From assembly GCA_045653805.1 (NCBI GenBank), contig JAZOMF010000060.1, positions 1-13,315 of the forward strand: a stretch of 13,315 nt of DNA. The letters run 5' to 3'. The notes below the pieces were generated by a model. It saw only the letters and a list, made by a program, of their open reading frames with translations. It was not told the origin of the DNA and made no database searches. This DNA is from SVTX01 sp045653805. Lineage in GTDB: Bacteria; Bacillota; Clostridia; Oscillospirales; CAG-272. The translations under genes and the position numbers were made by a program. Below are positions 12,583 through 13,315 of this stretch, one piece after another (the stretch's first letter is position 1; the number at the start of each line of letters is the position of its first letter).

Positions 12583-13104
12583 ATGAATCTTCTCGTTTTT
12601 TCGGACTCCCACGGGCGTGGGTCAAATATGCTTGAGGCACTCTCAAGGCAGATAAAAAAGCCCGACGCCATAATTTTTTTAGGAGACGGACTTCGTGACG
12701 TTTCGTATTGTGTATTTGGCGATATTCCGCTATTTGCGGTGAGTGGTAACTGTGATACTTTCGCATTTTACGGTAATGGAATTGCCGAGAATCAGATAAT
12801 TATGACTCTTGGCGGCAAGAAGATAATGATGACTCACGGAGACCTCTACGGAGTGAAAAGCGGACTTGGGAGGCTGGCAAAGGCAGCTGATGACAGGGAA
12901 GCTGATGTAGTTCTTTTTGGGCATACCCACGAGCCGCTATCTCTTTATCTCCCCGAGGGGGATGAGAGCTTTGGATTTAAGATACAAAAGCCGCTTTATC
13001 TTTTCAACCCCGGCAGTATTGGCGGATATGAGCGTAGCTTTGGTTGCATCACGGTTGATAAGAACGGCGGAGTGCTTATGTCTCACGGAAATTTGGAGAG
13101 ATAA
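12583..13104 (+). CDS. YfcE/MJ0936-type metallophosphoesterase
   Basis: 173 aa, a compact calcineurin-like phosphodiesterase of the YfcE family, which hydrolyses phosphodiester bonds with two metal ions. The metal and active-site residues are all visible: D8 and H10 (FSDSHG), D35 (FLGDG), N56 (VSGNCD), H85 (MTHGD) and H114/H116 (FGHTHEP). The C-terminal NPGSIGG motif (about 145-151) is also typical. Length matches the family. AGGCGG about 6-7 nt before the ATG is a modest ribosome site. In many Bacillota this gene follows rdgB; here it has its own promoter and no upstream partner. The cellular substrate of the family is not firmly known. Confidence 0.93.
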   Translation: MNLLVFSDSHGRGSNMLEALSRQIKKPDAIIFLGDGLRDVSYCVFGDIPLFAVSGNCDTFAFYGNGIAENQIIMTLGGKKIMMTHGDLYGVKSGLGRLAKAADDREADVVLFGHTHEPLSLYLPEGDESFGFKIQKPLYLFNPGSIGGYERSFGCITVDKNGGVLMSHGNLER

Positions 13105-13140
13105 ATTGATGTTTAGCGGTGACTTCACGGCGAAGCCTGT

Positions 13141-13292
13141 TGAAAGTTTTTACGTCGCTTTTTTCAAAAAGCGCCCGCCCATCCAACGCGCGGAGCGTTG
13201 GTCGCCGCGCGCACGCGGCGAAACATCTCCTGCGGCGTGTTCTTTTTTGCTAAGCTTTTTTCTTTGCGCCTCTACTGCCAAAGAAAAAAGCG
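13141..13292. repeat. Cluster of four hairpins, probable dispersed intergenic repeat
   Basis: In order: CGCTTTTT/AAAAAGCG (13156-13173), CCAACGC/GCGTTGG (13183-13201), CGCCGCG/CGCGGCG (13203-13220) and a perfect 13-bp stem GCTTTTTTCTTTG/CAAAGAAAAAAGC (13254-13266 with 13279-13291). No coding potential is seen. The first and last hairpins could stop transcription after the metallophosphoesterase gene. The dense stacking of palindromes is typical of mobile intergenic repeats; only one copy is in view. Confidence 0.55.
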
Positions 13293-13315
13293 GGTAAGCA
13301 ATTTAAAAAGGCTTT

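Noticed and set aside
12917..13297. 126-codon plus-strand open frame overlapping the metallophosphoesterase gene end
   Set aside because: It is out of frame with a well-supported enzyme and then reads through four hairpins; it has no ribosome site.

Overview
The window looks like part of a chromosome from an anaerobic, spore-forming member of the Clostridia (Bacillota), possibly an uncultured gut lineage. The reasons are near-consensus TTGACA-17-TATAAT promoters, strong AGGAGG ribosome sites, a SipL-like spore-envelope protein (SPOCS/DUF3794 plus LysM), an AI-2E family permease, and two peptidoglycan-amidase-type proteins without export signals. No species can be named from the sequence alone. 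Most protein genes are of balanced base composition; the exception is a clearly AT-rich two-gene segment at about 5423-6845.

Layout. 1-213: a minus-strand tRNA operon (tRNA-Thr, then tRNA-Tyr cut by the window edge) with a perfect promoter. 214-652: non-coding, with a MITE-like palindromic element (403-530) and the rsmI terminator. 653-2211: divergent rsmI (16S rRNA methyltransferase) and a small zinc amidase. 2228-4910: ligA (NAD-dependent DNA ligase) on minus, divergent from a flavodoxin-domain gene on plus, each with a clear promoter. 5047-5422: tRNA-Lys followed by a tandem repeat of about 156 bp that carries a decayed copy of the tRNA-Lys 3' end and a second terminator. 5423-6845: an AT-rich insert with its own consensus promoter, a long potentially folded leader, a lipoprotein gene and a small secreted-protein gene. 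It is bounded on both sides by pieces of the same repeat family. 6889-8584: AI-2E family permease (minus) with an octapeptide-repeat tail. 8729-9316: Amidase_6-type protein (minus). 9450-10985: SipL-like spore-envelope protein (plus). 11029-12270: three small unrecognised genes in a tight minus-strand operon converging on the sipL-like gene. 12583-13104: YfcE-type metallophosphoesterase. 13105-13315: a cluster of hairpins that looks like a dispersed intergenic repeat.

How the parts relate. Housekeeping genes (tRNAs, rsmI, ligA, metallophosphoesterase) are mixed with genes that plausibly serve spore or envelope formation (SipL-like protein, the small amidase, and by context only the three-gene operon). 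The most unusual part is 5098-6870. There the 3' end of tRNA-Lys and its terminator have been duplicated in tandem, and a two-gene segment of foreign composition sits inside the broken repeat array. No integrase, transposase, CRISPR array or recognised defence system is visible in the window.
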